NCBI RefSeq assembly: GCF_003852425.1
Contig: NZ_QAJN01000001.1
Coordinates: 307,009-371,008, forward strand
Source of the DNA: Paucibacter sp. KBW04
GTDB lineage: Bacteria > Pseudomonadota > Gammaproteobacteria > Burkholderiales > Burkholderiaceae_C
Length of the DNA: 64,000 bases
Reading direction: 5' to 3'
Below, piece after piece: positions 9,901 to 18,717 of this stretch. Both the position numbers and the translations under genes were made by a program. The notes beneath the pieces are model-generated. The model searched no databases. It saw only the letters and a list, made by a program, of their open reading frames with translations, and was not told the DNA's origin. Every line of letters begins with the position of its first letter. Positions within the stretch are counted from its first letter, which is position 1.

Positions 9901-10813
9901 GGTGGCCAAGGGCGGCATCCGCGCCGAGGTTGTTCAGCCAAATAAGAAGCCTGTGCAGGATGCGGCCAAGACGTATACGGCCTGGACTTTTGGCGAGCTG
10001 CCCGAGTTGATGGAAGTCAGCCGTGGTGCGCAGACCCTGATCGGCTTCCCGGCCCTGATCGATCGCGGCGCGCATGTGGAGATCGAGGTCTTTGACGAGC
10101 CCGAGGTGGCGGCCGCCAAGCACCGCCTGGGCCTGCGTCGTTTGCTGGCCTTGCAGCTCAAGGAGCCGCTCAAGTTCCTGGAAAGAAACATCCCCGATCT
10201 GCAGAAGATGTCGGTGCTCTTCATGAGCCTGGGCACGGCCGAAGACCTGCGCGAGCAGATCATCGGCGTGGCACTGGACCGTGCCTTCCTGGCCGAGCCC
10301 TTGCCCAAAGACGAGTTCCAGTTCAAGGCGCGACTGGAAGAAGGGCGCTCGCGCCTCAATCTGATCGCCCAGGAAGTTGCCCGTCAGACCGGTGTGGTTC
10401 TGACCGAGTTCAGCGCCGCTTCGCGCAAGCTCAAGGACGCCCGCGCAGCCAAGGATGTGGCGGAGGATGTGACGGCCCAGCTGCAACGCCTTTGCCCGAA
10501 GAACTTTGTCAGCGCCACGCCCTGGGCCCAGCTTCAGCATCTGCCGCGCTATCTCAAGGCGATTACCGCGCGGCTGGATAAGCTGCGGGCCGATGCCGCA
10601 CGCGATGCCAAGCTCCTGGCTGAGTTGCGCCCGCTGGAGCAGCGCTATCTGCGCCGCGTGATCGAGCTCAAGGGCACGGCCGACGCCCGCCTGGCCGACT
10701 TCCGTTGGCAGCTGGAGGAGTTGCGGGTGAGCCTGTTTGCCCAGGAGCTGCGCACGCCCCAGCCGGTCAGCGTCAAGCGCCTGGAAAAAGTCTGGGCGCA
10801 GATTTCCAACTGA
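6923..10813 (+). CDS. hrpA: ATP-dependent RNA helicase HrpA
   Basis: 1296 residues, close to the 1300 of E. coli HrpA. The DEAH helicase core shows GETGSGKT at 62-69 (Walker A), DEAH at 162-165, SATID and QRAGRCGR. Helicase-associated domains and the long C-terminal HrpA-specific region follow. DEAH/RHA helicases of this family remodel RNA and mRNP; HrpA has been linked to mRNA processing and to resolving stalled ribosomes. The start is GTG at 6923. The gene is alone on its strand and a terminator follows at 10965. Confidence 0.96.
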   Translation: MNDQTPNPKPHAARRPRPQQDARIQTANPLPPITFPESLPVSSRREDIARALAEHQVIIVCGETGSGKTTQLPKIALALGRGRANTGKLIGHTQPRRIAASSVAKRIAEELKTPLGEIVGYKVRFQDRLQPGASVKLMTDGILLAETQTDPLLKAYDTIIIDEAHERSLNIDFLLGYLREVLPRRPDLKVIVTSATIDADRFAKHFESAKGPAPVLMVSGRTFPVEQRYRPFEESREYDLNNAICDAVDELWREGGGDVLVFLPGEREIREAAEALRKHHPPGVEVLPLFARLSQQEQDRVFEPHGQRRIVLATNVAETSLTVPGIRYVIDPGSARVKRYSYRNKVEQLQIEAVSQSSANQRAGRCGRVSNGICIRLYDEKDFLARPKFTDPEILRSSLAGVILRMKALGLGQVDNFPFIEPPPRKAIADGYQLLQELGAVDDFNELTPLGKELSRLPLDPRVGRMILEARSREALSEILIIASALSGQDVRDRPMEQQQAADEKHKKFDDEKSEFLGYLKLWKWIEEAKGGHGEHKLSNRRYEALLRENFVSPRRVREWKDIYSQLHTVVAEQGWRMNGSPATYEQVHLSMLAGLLGNLGCKSDEDDWYLGARGIKFWRHPGAHLSKKPGRWIVAAELVDTTRLFGRGIANIEPQWLPGIAGHLIKTQLLEPHWEKKAAEVIALERATLYGIVIYNSRRVNFGNVDPKAAREIFIREALVNGEWESRLPFLAHNARQIKKVEELEHKSRRQDVLVDDELIYAYYDSQLPPDVCSGATLERWYRQASKAEPKLLHLSQDELMRHEAAGVTSSAFPKMLRLGGVDCATEYLHQPGDARDGVTVTVPIYALNQVSEERAEWLVPGMLEAKIMALLKSLHQRPRSRLVPLPDFIKEFTATHTFAQGALVEVLLKAVKERSQIAVQRNDFKLEQLQAHLFMNFRVVDEHGRQLGQGRNLAALKAELGGQARSAFQALAALKLPASAQQQAPAAPLPPVAKGGIRAEVVQPNKKPVQDAAKTYTAWTFGELPELMEVSRGAQTLIGFPALIDRGAHVEIEVFDEPEVAAAKHRLGLRRLLALQLKEPLKFLERNIPDLQKMSVLFMSLGTAEDLREQIIGVALDRAFLAEPLPKDEFQFKARLEEGRSRLNLIAQEVARQTGVVLTEFSAASRKLKDARAAKDVAEDVTAQLQRLCPKNFVSATPWAQLQHLPRYLKAITARLDKLRADAARDAKLLAELRPLEQRYLRRVIELKGTADARLADFRWQLEELRVSLFAQELRTPQPVSVKRLEKVWAQISN

Positions 10814-10964
10814 GGGAAGGGCTGCGGCCCGACGGCGATTCGAGCGCCCATGAATCGCGGGTTTGCGTGAGTTCTGACAATTTGTAACCGAATTACCTGG
10901 GCTTTCCTGCGCTGCTTTGCCCTTCAAAAGCCAGGGCTTTTGTGTCCAATAGGCGCATAGTCCC

Positions 10965-10987
10965 CCGGATTTCGATTCGGTTTTTTT
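10965..10987 (+). terminator. Probable terminator after hrpA
   Basis: Hairpin with arms CCGGA and TTCGG (5 bp, one G-U pair) followed by seven T. A second inverted repeat, AAAAGCC-AG-GGCTTTT, sits just before it at 10926-10941. It closes hrpA and separates it from the pseudokinase gene. Confidence 0.65.
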
Positions 10988-11042
10988 GACTCAATCAACT
11001 ATTTGACTGCGCTGAAGCCCAGCGCCAGGCCGCCCGCCACCC

Positions 11043-12938
11043 ATGTCTGCCAACGACGCTTCCGCAGCCCCGGCTGCCGCTCCTGCTGCCGCCAGCCGTG
11101 CGCCGATGCGCCGCTTTGGGCGTTTTGAGTTGCGCGCCTTGCTCAGCAAGAGCGGGCGCAGCATGTTGTGGCTGGTGTTTGATGAGCGTCTGGGTCAGGA
11201 GCTGATCCTCTGCCTGCCGCGCACGGCGCCCAATAGTGCGGCGGCCCTGGAGCATTGGCTGCGCATGGCCAATGGGGTGGCGCGGGTGCAGCACCCCAAT
11301 CTGGCGCCGGTGATCGAGGTGGGCCAGGTCGAGCAATGGCCCTTCATCGCCTACGACCGTGCCCTGGGCGAGACCCTGGACGAACGCCTGGCCCGCCAAG
11401 CCGCACCGCTGCCGGTGGACGCGGCGGACTGGATCTGCCAATACCTGGAAGGCCTGGCCTTTGCCCACGAGGCCGGCCATGCCCACCGTGATGTGCAATG
11501 CGCCACCCTTCTTATCAGCCCCAGCAACCAGGTCAAGGTCATAGGCTTGGAAGTGGCGCAAGAGGTGTTCCCGGCCAATGTGGACTTCAACGCCGTGACC
11601 CGCCGCGCCGTGCGCGAGTCGGCCCAGGAAGATGTGCTTTGTGTGGGCTTGATACTGCATCGCATCCTCAGCGGCCGCCATGTGCTGGAGCAAAGCGATT
11701 TGCAGCTCACCGTGCAGCAGATGCAGCCCCTGGGCCGCGAGCTGGTGCGCATGAGTTGGGAGACGCCCCACCCAATTCCCGAAGCCTTGCGCGCCATCTG
11801 CAACCGCGCTACCGATCGCCAGGCCCGCCAGCGTTATCACATGGCGCGCAGCTTCTACCGCGCGCTCGATGGCTGGCGCACCTCGGTGGCCCAGGATCAG
11901 GGCGGGCCGATCGCCTTGTTGATGGACAAGCTGCAGCGCATCGGTCATCTGCCCAGCACCTCCACCGCCTTGCAGCGGGTGGGCCAGTCCTCGGCCCTGG
12001 AGCGCCAACATGCCAGCACCCTGTCCACCCTGGCCCTGCAGGACATGGCCTTGAGCCTGGAGCTGCTGCGCCGGGTCAATAATTCTTTGAAGCAAAACGG
12101 CGCGGCCGTGGATGGCACGGTGCTGAATATGCAGCGTGCCATCGCCATGCTGGGCCTGGAGGGTGTGCAGCAAGCCGCGCGTTCGCTCAAGCCCTGGCCG
12201 GGGCCGCTGAGTGAAATTCAGGCGGCCATGCTCAAGAGCCTGATGGGCCGCGTTCAGCAGGCCGGTCAGATCGCCCAGGCCCTGCGGCCGGCGGGTTATG
12301 ACGGCGAGGTGGTCTATCTGATCACCGTGATGCAAAACCTGGGCCGCCTGCTGCTGCAGTACCACTTCCCGGACGATGCCCAGCAGATCCGCCAGCTGAT
12401 GCTGCCGCCCGAGCCCACGGCGGACAACCCCCATCCCGCCAGCCTGAGTGAGCAGGCGGCGGCCTTTGCCGTGCTGGGCTGCGATCTGGAAAGCCTAGGC
12501 GTGGCCGTGGCCCGGCATTGGAATCTGGGGGATGAGCTGATCCATATGATTCGCCGCCAGTCGCCCGACGCACCGGTGCGGCATTCCGAGACTGACTCCG
12601 ATCTGCTGCGCCTGAGCTGCAGCTTGGCCAATGAGCTGGTCGATGCCTTGCAAAACAAGGATCCCAAGCGGCAGACCCATGCAATCGAAGTGGCCACCCG
12701 GCGCTATGCGCGCGCCTTGGGCCTGGGCCTGCGCGAGGTTTACGAAGCCATCAACCCGGCTGCCGCCAAAGCCCATGAAGAGGCCGAGGCCAGGCAGCAG
12801 GCGGGTCCCGAAACGGGCCTGGGTGAGTTGGAGGCTCGCGCCGCGCTTCGCTATGACTCGCAAGCAGCACCCAAACCCTCGGCCCTGCGTTCGCGCCTGC
12901 CCAGCATCAATCCGGCGCAGACCAAGGACAAGAACTGA
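11043..12938 (+). CDS. Pseudokinase-HDOD domain protein
   Basis: 631 residues. After an Ala/Pro-rich leader, residues about 25-280 have the Ser/Thr kinase fold, but catalytic residues are lost. There is no glycine-rich loop (LLSKSGRSMLWLVF), the VAIK lysine is missing (ELILCLPR), the catalytic loop reads HRDVQCATLL at 148-157 in place of HRDLKPxNIL, and DFG is IGL at 167-169. Residues about 300-500 are an HDOD domain, a metal-free relative of HD phosphohydrolases used in regulation. It lies 93 bases before a gene of the same plan with an intact kinase. It probably acts as a scaffold or as an allosteric partner or substrate of that kinase; this is inference. Confidence 0.85.
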   Translation: MSANDASAAPAAAPAAASRAPMRRFGRFELRALLSKSGRSMLWLVFDERLGQELILCLPRTAPNSAAALEHWLRMANGVARVQHPNLAPVIEVGQVEQWPFIAYDRALGETLDERLARQAAPLPVDAADWICQYLEGLAFAHEAGHAHRDVQCATLLISPSNQVKVIGLEVAQEVFPANVDFNAVTRRAVRESAQEDVLCVGLILHRILSGRHVLEQSDLQLTVQQMQPLGRELVRMSWETPHPIPEALRAICNRATDRQARQRYHMARSFYRALDGWRTSVAQDQGGPIALLMDKLQRIGHLPSTSTALQRVGQSSALERQHASTLSTLALQDMALSLELLRRVNNSLKQNGAAVDGTVLNMQRAIAMLGLEGVQQAARSLKPWPGPLSEIQAAMLKSLMGRVQQAGQIAQALRPAGYDGEVVYLITVMQNLGRLLLQYHFPDDAQQIRQLMLPPEPTADNPHPASLSEQAAAFAVLGCDLESLGVAVARHWNLGDELIHMIRRQSPDAPVRHSETDSDLLRLSCSLANELVDALQNKDPKRQTHAIEVATRRYARALGLGLREVYEAINPAAAKAHEEAEARQQAGPETGLGELEARAALRYDSQAAPKPSALRSRLPSINPAQTKDKN

Positions 12939-13031
12939 TAATTTCAAGAGGGTGCAGGCCGAGCGCAGACTCGCCGCACTCCCATCGGCCTGCGGTTTCC
13001 CCCCGGGGCCTGTTTTAGAGAAGAAGGTCCT

Positions 13032-15482
13032 ATGCAAGAGGATGAACGTCCTGCCTTGAACGCGGAAGCATTGCCGCAGCTGGGGCGTTTTCGCCTGCTC
13101 AAGCGCCTGGGTGAGGGCGCGCAGGCGACGGTGTGGCTGGCCCACGATCCGCGCCTGGACCGTGATGTCGCCCTCAAGGTCTTGCGCCCTGGCGCCGAGC
13201 CCAGTCGGGTGGATGAGTGGCTGCATGAGGCGCGCGCCGTCAGCCGCCTGACCCATCCATTCATCGTGCCGGTATTCGAGGCCGATACGCAGGACGGCCA
13301 GTTCTACATGGTCTTTGAGTACGTGCCCGGCGGCACCTTGGTGGAGAGGCTGCGCCGCGAGCAGCGGCTGCCGGCCCGCGCTGCCGTCGAACTCTGCATG
13401 GATGTGCTGGATGGCTTGCAAGCCGCCCATGCGGCCGGCGTGGTCCACCGCGACCTCAAGCCCAGCAATATCTTGATCGACGCCAAGGGCCGGGCCCGGG
13501 TGATGGACTTTGGCATCGCCGCGCGTCTGGACGGCGTCAACAGCGCAGGTAGCAACAGCCGGCCCGATCGTATCGTCGGCACGCCCGGTTATCTCTCGCC
13601 CGAGGCGGCAAAAGGCCAGCCTCCTAGCGCACAAATGGATGTGTTCGCCGCCGCCGTCATGCTGGTGGAGATGCTCAGCGGCCAGCGCCTCAATTACGAC
13701 CCCGATCCCTGGCGCGCCGTGCAGCGCGTCATCGACCAGGAGCTGCAAGTGCCGCGCGGCTTGGCCGCCGATGTGGACGATGCGTTGCGTGCCATCGCCC
13801 AACGTGGGCTGGCGCGCGACCCCGCCCAACGCTGGCCCAACGCCAAGGCGATGCATGATGCCCTGGCCGAGTGGCTGCATCCCTCCCAGACCGAGGCCCT
13901 CAGTGCGACAGGTGAGGGCGCGGCCCTGGACTTTTTGCTGCGTCGCATGCAGCACAAGAGCGACTTCCCGGCCATGTCGGATGCGGTCAGCCGCATCCAG
14001 CGCCTGACGCTGTCGGAAAGCGAAAGCCTCTCCAGCCTGTCGAATGAAATTTTGAAGGACGTGGCGCTGACGCAAAAGCTGCTGCGCCTGGTTAACACGG
14101 TGCAATACCGTCAGGCCGGCGCCGGAGGCATCACCACCATCTCGCGAGCGGTGGCCTTGGTGGGCTTTGCCGGCATTCGCAATCTGGCGCTGTCCTTGAT
14201 CCTGCTAGAGCGCATGGAGAACAAGGCGCACGCCCAGCTTTTGCGCGAGGAATTCTTGCGTTCGCTGATGGCTGCTTCGCTGGCCCGCGAGCTGTGCCTG
14301 AGCCCGCGCGAGAACGAGGAGGCCTTTCTTTGCGCCATGTTCCATAACCTGGGGCGTGCGCTGACCGAGTTTTATTTCCCCGAGGAGGCCGACCAGATTC
14401 GTCGCATGACCCGGGTGGAACGCATCAGCCTGGCCGGCAAGCCCGCGCCTGCGCCGGTGCCCGAGTGGGTGGCCTCGGCACGTGTGCTGGGCATGAGTTA
14501 TGAACAGCTGGGCCTGGGCGTGGCCAAGCAATGGGGCTTGCCCGAGACCTTGCAAGCCAGCATGCAGCGCCCCGAGGGCGAGCCGCCGCATCGCCTGGTT
14601 CAGCACCCCGAGGAGCGCCAGCGCTGGTTGGCCCATGCGGCCAATGATGTGGCCGATGTGATTTTGCGCAGCGAGCCGGCCCAGGCCCATGCCAAGGTGC
14701 ACGCCATGGCTCAGCGCTATGCGCGCAGCCTGGGCGTCACGGCCGAAGCCTTTAATCTGGCCGCCGACCAGGCCCGTCAGCGTCTGGCCCAGATGACCGA
14801 GGCCATGGGCATCATCCTGCCCAAAAACTCGGTGGCCTTGCGATTGCTGGCGCCCCTGACCCCGGCTCCGGATGATTCCTTGGCGGCCCTGCAGTTGCAG
14901 GCCACCCAGGTGCTCACGCCCGACGATCCGGGCAGCAGCCAGCGCCTGAATCGCGAGTTGGCGGTCGAAACCCTAGCCGCGGGTATTCAGGACATCAGCA
15001 ATGTGATGGTGGAGAACTTCAAGCTCAATGAGGTTTTGCGCATGATTCTGGAGTCCATCTACCGGGCGCTGGGCTTCCGCCGGGTGATCTTCTGCCTGCG
15101 CGACCCCCGGACCGAAACCCTGACCGGCCGCTTCGGCCTGGGCGCCGAGGTGGAGAGTGTGGTGCCGGCCTTTCGCATCGCCCTGCGCACGCCGCCGGGT
15201 ACGCAAGCCAATCTCTTCGAGGCGGTTTGCCAGCGCGGGGCCGACACCCTGATCAGCGATGCCGGCGCCGCCAAAATCGTCGATCGCCTACCCGCCTGGT
15301 ACCAGGGCGCGGTCAGTGCCCAAAGCTTTTTGCTGCTGCCCATGGCTTTGAAGGGCCAGCCCTTTGCCCTGATCTATGCCGACAAGCCCCTGGCCGGCGA
15401 GATTGATCTGGGCGAGAAAGAACTGTCCCTCTTGCGCACCCTGCGAAATCAGGCGGTGATGGCTTTCAAGCAGGCCAGCTGA
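13032..15482 (+). CDS. Ser/Thr protein kinase with HDOD and GAF domains
   Basis: 816 residues. The kinase domain (about 20-280) has a full motif set: LGEGAQATVW loop, VALKVL with Lys49, HRDLKPSNILID with Asp141 and Asn146, and DFGIA with Asp159. An HDOD domain spans about 305-510 and a GAF-type sensor domain about 650-810. No transmembrane segment is evident, so it is likely cytoplasmic. The ATG at 13032 has an AGAAGG ribosome site. It follows the pseudokinase-HDOD gene on the same strand and probably shares its transcript. It should phosphorylate Ser/Thr in response to a GAF ligand; targets are unknown. Confidence 0.88.
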   Translation: MQEDERPALNAEALPQLGRFRLLKRLGEGAQATVWLAHDPRLDRDVALKVLRPGAEPSRVDEWLHEARAVSRLTHPFIVPVFEADTQDGQFYMVFEYVPGGTLVERLRREQRLPARAAVELCMDVLDGLQAAHAAGVVHRDLKPSNILIDAKGRARVMDFGIAARLDGVNSAGSNSRPDRIVGTPGYLSPEAAKGQPPSAQMDVFAAAVMLVEMLSGQRLNYDPDPWRAVQRVIDQELQVPRGLAADVDDALRAIAQRGLARDPAQRWPNAKAMHDALAEWLHPSQTEALSATGEGAALDFLLRRMQHKSDFPAMSDAVSRIQRLTLSESESLSSLSNEILKDVALTQKLLRLVNTVQYRQAGAGGITTISRAVALVGFAGIRNLALSLILLERMENKAHAQLLREEFLRSLMAASLARELCLSPRENEEAFLCAMFHNLGRALTEFYFPEEADQIRRMTRVERISLAGKPAPAPVPEWVASARVLGMSYEQLGLGVAKQWGLPETLQASMQRPEGEPPHRLVQHPEERQRWLAHAANDVADVILRSEPAQAHAKVHAMAQRYARSLGVTAEAFNLAADQARQRLAQMTEAMGIILPKNSVALRLLAPLTPAPDDSLAALQLQATQVLTPDDPGSSQRLNRELAVETLAAGIQDISNVMVENFKLNEVLRMILESIYRALGFRRVIFCLRDPRTETLTGRFGLGAEVESVVPAFRIALRTPPGTQANLFEAVCQRGADTLISDAGAAKIVDRLPAWYQGAVSAQSFLLLPMALKGQPFALIYADKPLAGEIDLGEKELSLLRTLRNQAVMAFKQAS

Positions 15483-15775
15483 TTCCGCTGGGCTTTGCTT
15501 GGCTCGATTCTTTCAGTTTGCTGGCGCCGAAATGCGATGTCCGGCGGAGAAATCAAAGGAGAAGCGATCAAGGTAGCAATTAGGGTGCACAGCTTCCTGC
15601 AGTCGAGTGGTGGTTTGTAAACCTTTGTGAATTTATGATTGCGCTTTCGTCGTGTCGACCAGCCGCTCTGGCTGGGACAATGCGGCTTGTGTTTGCTTTC
15701 CGCCTTGTGTTTGCGGCGGTTTTTGCGGAGTCGGGTCCGGGCCAAAAGCTTCTTGAGACCCGCTGAGGGAATCCA

Positions 15776-17467
15776 ATGGATGGGAACAAGGGGCTCACTG
15801 CGTCCGGGTCAAGGGCCGAGCCCTGGCCCGAAGGCGGCGCGGGCCAACAGAGTTTCAAGGTAACGCTGCTGCGTTTTTGGCGCTTGGATACCGGTGATGC
15901 TGCTCAGATGCAGTGGCTCACCCTGGCTTTTCTGGCCTTCCATCTACTCTTGTGGACGCTGCTCGCGACCCTGAGTCACCGCGCCCCCCCTTGGGACAAT
16001 ATCGAGCAACTGGTCTGGATGCAGTCTCTGGAATGGGGCTATTACAAGCATCCGCCGTTCCCGACCTGGTGGGTGCACGGCTGGACCGAGTTGCTCGGTC
16101 GCAAGATGTGGGTGACCTTTTTTGCCGCCCAGCTCAGCGTGGTGCTGATGCAGTTCTTCATCTGGCGCATCGCCCTGATGGTGACGACGCCGGCGCGCGC
16201 CTTTGTATCCGTGGTGCTCAGCAGCTTGCTGGTCTATCACGGTATTCACGGCATCATGGCCAACCACAACACCTTGCAGCTGATGCCCGTGGGCCTGCTG
16301 CTGTGGCTGAGTTTGGGGGCTGTGCGTGCGCAAGGCGCGGCAGTAGCAGGGGGCGGCCGGGTGCTGTGGTGGCGCTGGGCCCTGGTGGGGACGGCTGCGG
16401 CCTTGTGCCTGCTGTCCAAGTACAGCGCCCTGGTCTGGTTGGCCGTCATCGGCCTGTGGCTGGTGCAGGACCGCCGCATGTGGAGCTGGCGGGCCTGGGT
16501 CGGCGTGGCCTTGGCCGTCGCCGTCTGTGTGTTGCTGGTCTCGCCCCATATCAGTTGGCTTGTACAGGATGGCTCGCCGGGGCTGAGCTATGCCGGCAAG
16601 GCCATGCAGGGCAAGAACGACCACGACAATCTGGGCCATTGGGCCCGCCTGGCCAATTTCTGGGTGGTGCAGCTGGGTCGTGTCCTGCCCCTGTTGCTGG
16701 GCCTGGGCGCCTTGTTGCTGGTGCTCAAACGGGCCACGCGCAAGGCGGAATTGCAGACGCATTCTTCCGAGTTGGACACCTGCCCGCGTGCCAGCTCGGA
16801 ATGGCGGTTTGTTTTGTTCATGGGCTTGGGCCCCATGCTCTTGACCACGGTGCTGGGGGTGTTTGGCGTCCGTCTGGGTTCGGCCTGGGCCGCCACCTAC
16901 TTCGTCATGGCCGGTGTCCTGGCCTTGCTATGGGTGCCCAGCAAGCCGGGGCTCAGCTCGGCCCTGCTGCTGCGCAGCGTGCTGTGGGTGGGCATCGTGG
17001 CCGAGCTGGTGCTGGCCCTGGGCCTGGCCCTGGGGGCGGGCTGGTTGGCCGATTTGAGTGGCCGTGGTGCGCGCTCCAATTTCCCGGCGGCCAAGCTGGC
17101 GCGGCAGCTCGATGAAGTCTGGCGGCAACATGCCAAGACCCCTTTGCGGGTGGTGGTGGGGGAGACCTGGCTGGCCGGCAATGTGTCGGTCCGCTCCAAG
17201 TTTCAGCCCCTGGTGTATTTGGACGCCGACCCACAGAAATCCCCCTGGATCAAGCCACATATGTTGGAAGACTGCGGTGCGCTGGTGCTGGTCGATGGGC
17301 GCGATCTGGCTGAGCCCTTGCAGCCCGGCGTCCAGGCCTTGGTCGACAAGGCCGAGGCGCGCGGTTTTGTGAAGCTGCACTGGACGCGCATCGCTAACCG
17401 TGGTCCCCAGCTGGAGGTGATGTGGGCCTATCTGCCGGCCCGCAATCCGGCGGCTTGCCCGCCCTGA
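15776..17467 (+). CDS. GT39/ArnT-like membrane glycosyltransferase
   Basis: 563 residues. An N-terminal cytoplasmic stretch of about 45 residues precedes some ten hydrophobic segments and a periplasmic C-terminal domain. The first loop (APPWDNIEQLVWMQSLEWGY followed by KHPPFPTWW) matches the PMT_2/GT39 family, in which acidic residues of this loop are catalytic and the donor is a polyprenyl-phosphate sugar. It should transfer a sugar on the periplasmic side to lipid A, another glycan or protein; the acceptor cannot be told. ATG at 15776 has an upstream GAGGGA; an internal ATG at 15908 would remove the hydrophilic leader. The preceding 293-base gap shows no gene. Confidence 0.85.
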   Translation: MDGNKGLTASGSRAEPWPEGGAGQQSFKVTLLRFWRLDTGDAAQMQWLTLAFLAFHLLLWTLLATLSHRAPPWDNIEQLVWMQSLEWGYYKHPPFPTWWVHGWTELLGRKMWVTFFAAQLSVVLMQFFIWRIALMVTTPARAFVSVVLSSLLVYHGIHGIMANHNTLQLMPVGLLLWLSLGAVRAQGAAVAGGGRVLWWRWALVGTAAALCLLSKYSALVWLAVIGLWLVQDRRMWSWRAWVGVALAVAVCVLLVSPHISWLVQDGSPGLSYAGKAMQGKNDHDNLGHWARLANFWVVQLGRVLPLLLGLGALLLVLKRATRKAELQTHSSELDTCPRASSEWRFVLFMGLGPMLLTTVLGVFGVRLGSAWAATYFVMAGVLALLWVPSKPGLSSALLLRSVLWVGIVAELVLALGLALGAGWLADLSGRGARSNFPAAKLARQLDEVWRQHAKTPLRVVVGETWLAGNVSVRSKFQPLVYLDADPQKSPWIKPHMLEDCGALVLVDGRDLAEPLQPGVQALVDKAEARGFVKLHWTRIANRGPQLEVMWAYLPARNPAACPP

Positions 17468-17595
17468 GCAGTTCAGCAAAAGCCCCAAACTACGGCGGGC
17501 CTGGGCCGCTGGGCTAGACTGCGCGCCCATGGGCCGAGGCGGCGTTTCTTTTTCAAGCGCCAGGCTGTCGGCCCCAACAAATACTTTCGAGCGCC

Positions 17596-18690
17596 ATGTC
17601 CTCCATTCAAGAAGCCGCGCTGCTGCAAGCGCTGCAAACCGTTGTCGATCCCAATACCGCCCAGGACTTTGTCAGCGCCAAGCAGCTGAAGAATCTGCGC
17701 ATCGATGGTGGCGATGTCTCCTTCGAGGTCGAGCTGGGCTATCCCGCCGCCAGCCAGCACGCTGAGCTGCGCCGTCAGCTGGTGGCCGCGGCACGCGCGG
17801 TCGAGGGCGTGGGCAATGTGTCGGTGCATCTGCACAGCAAGATCACCGCCCATGCGGTGCAGCGCGGCGTGCAATTGCTGCCGGGGGTGAAGAACATCAT
17901 CGCCGTGGCCTCGGGCAAGGGCGGGGTGGGCAAGAGCACCACGGCCGCCAATCTGGCCCTGGCCCTGGCGGCCGAAGGCGCGCGGGTGGGCATTCTGGAC
18001 GCCGATATCTACGGCCCCAGCCTGCCCCTGATGCTGGGCGTTGACGGCAAGCCCGAGAGCACGGACGGCCAGACCATGGAGCCCTTGATGGCGCACGGCC
18101 TGCAGGTCATGTCCATCGGCTTTTTGGTTGAGCAGGATCAGGCCATGATCTGGCGCGGCCCTATGGCCACCCAGGCCCTGGAGCAGCTGCTGCGCCAGAC
18201 CCGCTGGCAGGAGCTGGACTATCTCGTTGTCGACATGCCGCCCGGCACCGGCGATATCCAGCTCACACTCTCGCAGCGCGTGCCCGTCACCGGCGCCGTC
18301 ATCGTCACCACCCCGCAAGACATCGCCCTGATCGATGCCAAGAAGGGGCTGAAGATGTTCGAGAAGGTGGGTGTGCCGATTCTGGGTGTGGTGGAAAACA
18401 TGGCGGTGCATATCTGCACGAATTGCGGCCATGCCGAGCACATCTTCGGCGCCGATGGCGGCCGCAAAATGGCCGAGCAATACAAGCTGGACTACTTGGC
18501 CGGCCTGCCCCTGGCGCTGTCCATCCGCGAGCAGGCCGACGCCGGCCGGCCCACGGTGGTGGCCGAGCCCGAGGGCGAGATCGCGGGCCTCTACAAGGGC
18601 CTGGCGCGCAAGGTGGCGGTCAAGATCGCGGCTCAAGCCAAGGACTACTCGGCCAAGTTCCCGACCATCGCCATCTCCAAGAACAGCTGA
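17596..18690 (+). CDS. mrp: Mrp/ApbC Fe-S cluster carrier ATPase
   Basis: 364 residues. An N-terminal MIP18/DUF59 domain (about 1-85) is followed by a P-loop ATPase with a deviant Walker A (GKGGVGKST), DADIYGPS, and the CxxC motif (CTNC) that binds a bridging [4Fe-4S] cluster in the dimer. Mrp delivers clusters to apo-enzymes. It lies 28 bases before fdhD and may be co-transcribed with it; the downstream formate dehydrogenase, with its five predicted [4Fe-4S] clusters, is an obvious client. That link is inference, since Mrp is a general carrier. Confidence 0.94.
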   Translation: MSSIQEAALLQALQTVVDPNTAQDFVSAKQLKNLRIDGGDVSFEVELGYPAASQHAELRRQLVAAARAVEGVGNVSVHLHSKITAHAVQRGVQLLPGVKNIIAVASGKGGVGKSTTAANLALALAAEGARVGILDADIYGPSLPLMLGVDGKPESTDGQTMEPLMAHGLQVMSIGFLVEQDQAMIWRGPMATQALEQLLRQTRWQELDYLVVDMPPGTGDIQLTLSQRVPVTGAVIVTTPQDIALIDAKKGLKMFEKVGVPILGVVENMAVHICTNCGHAEHIFGADGGRKMAEQYKLDYLAGLPLALSIREQADAGRPTVVAEPEGEIAGLYKGLARKVAVKIAAQAKDYSAKFPTIAISKNS

Positions 18691-18717
18691 CCGAGCCCGC
18701 CAAGGGCGGTTGCCCCG

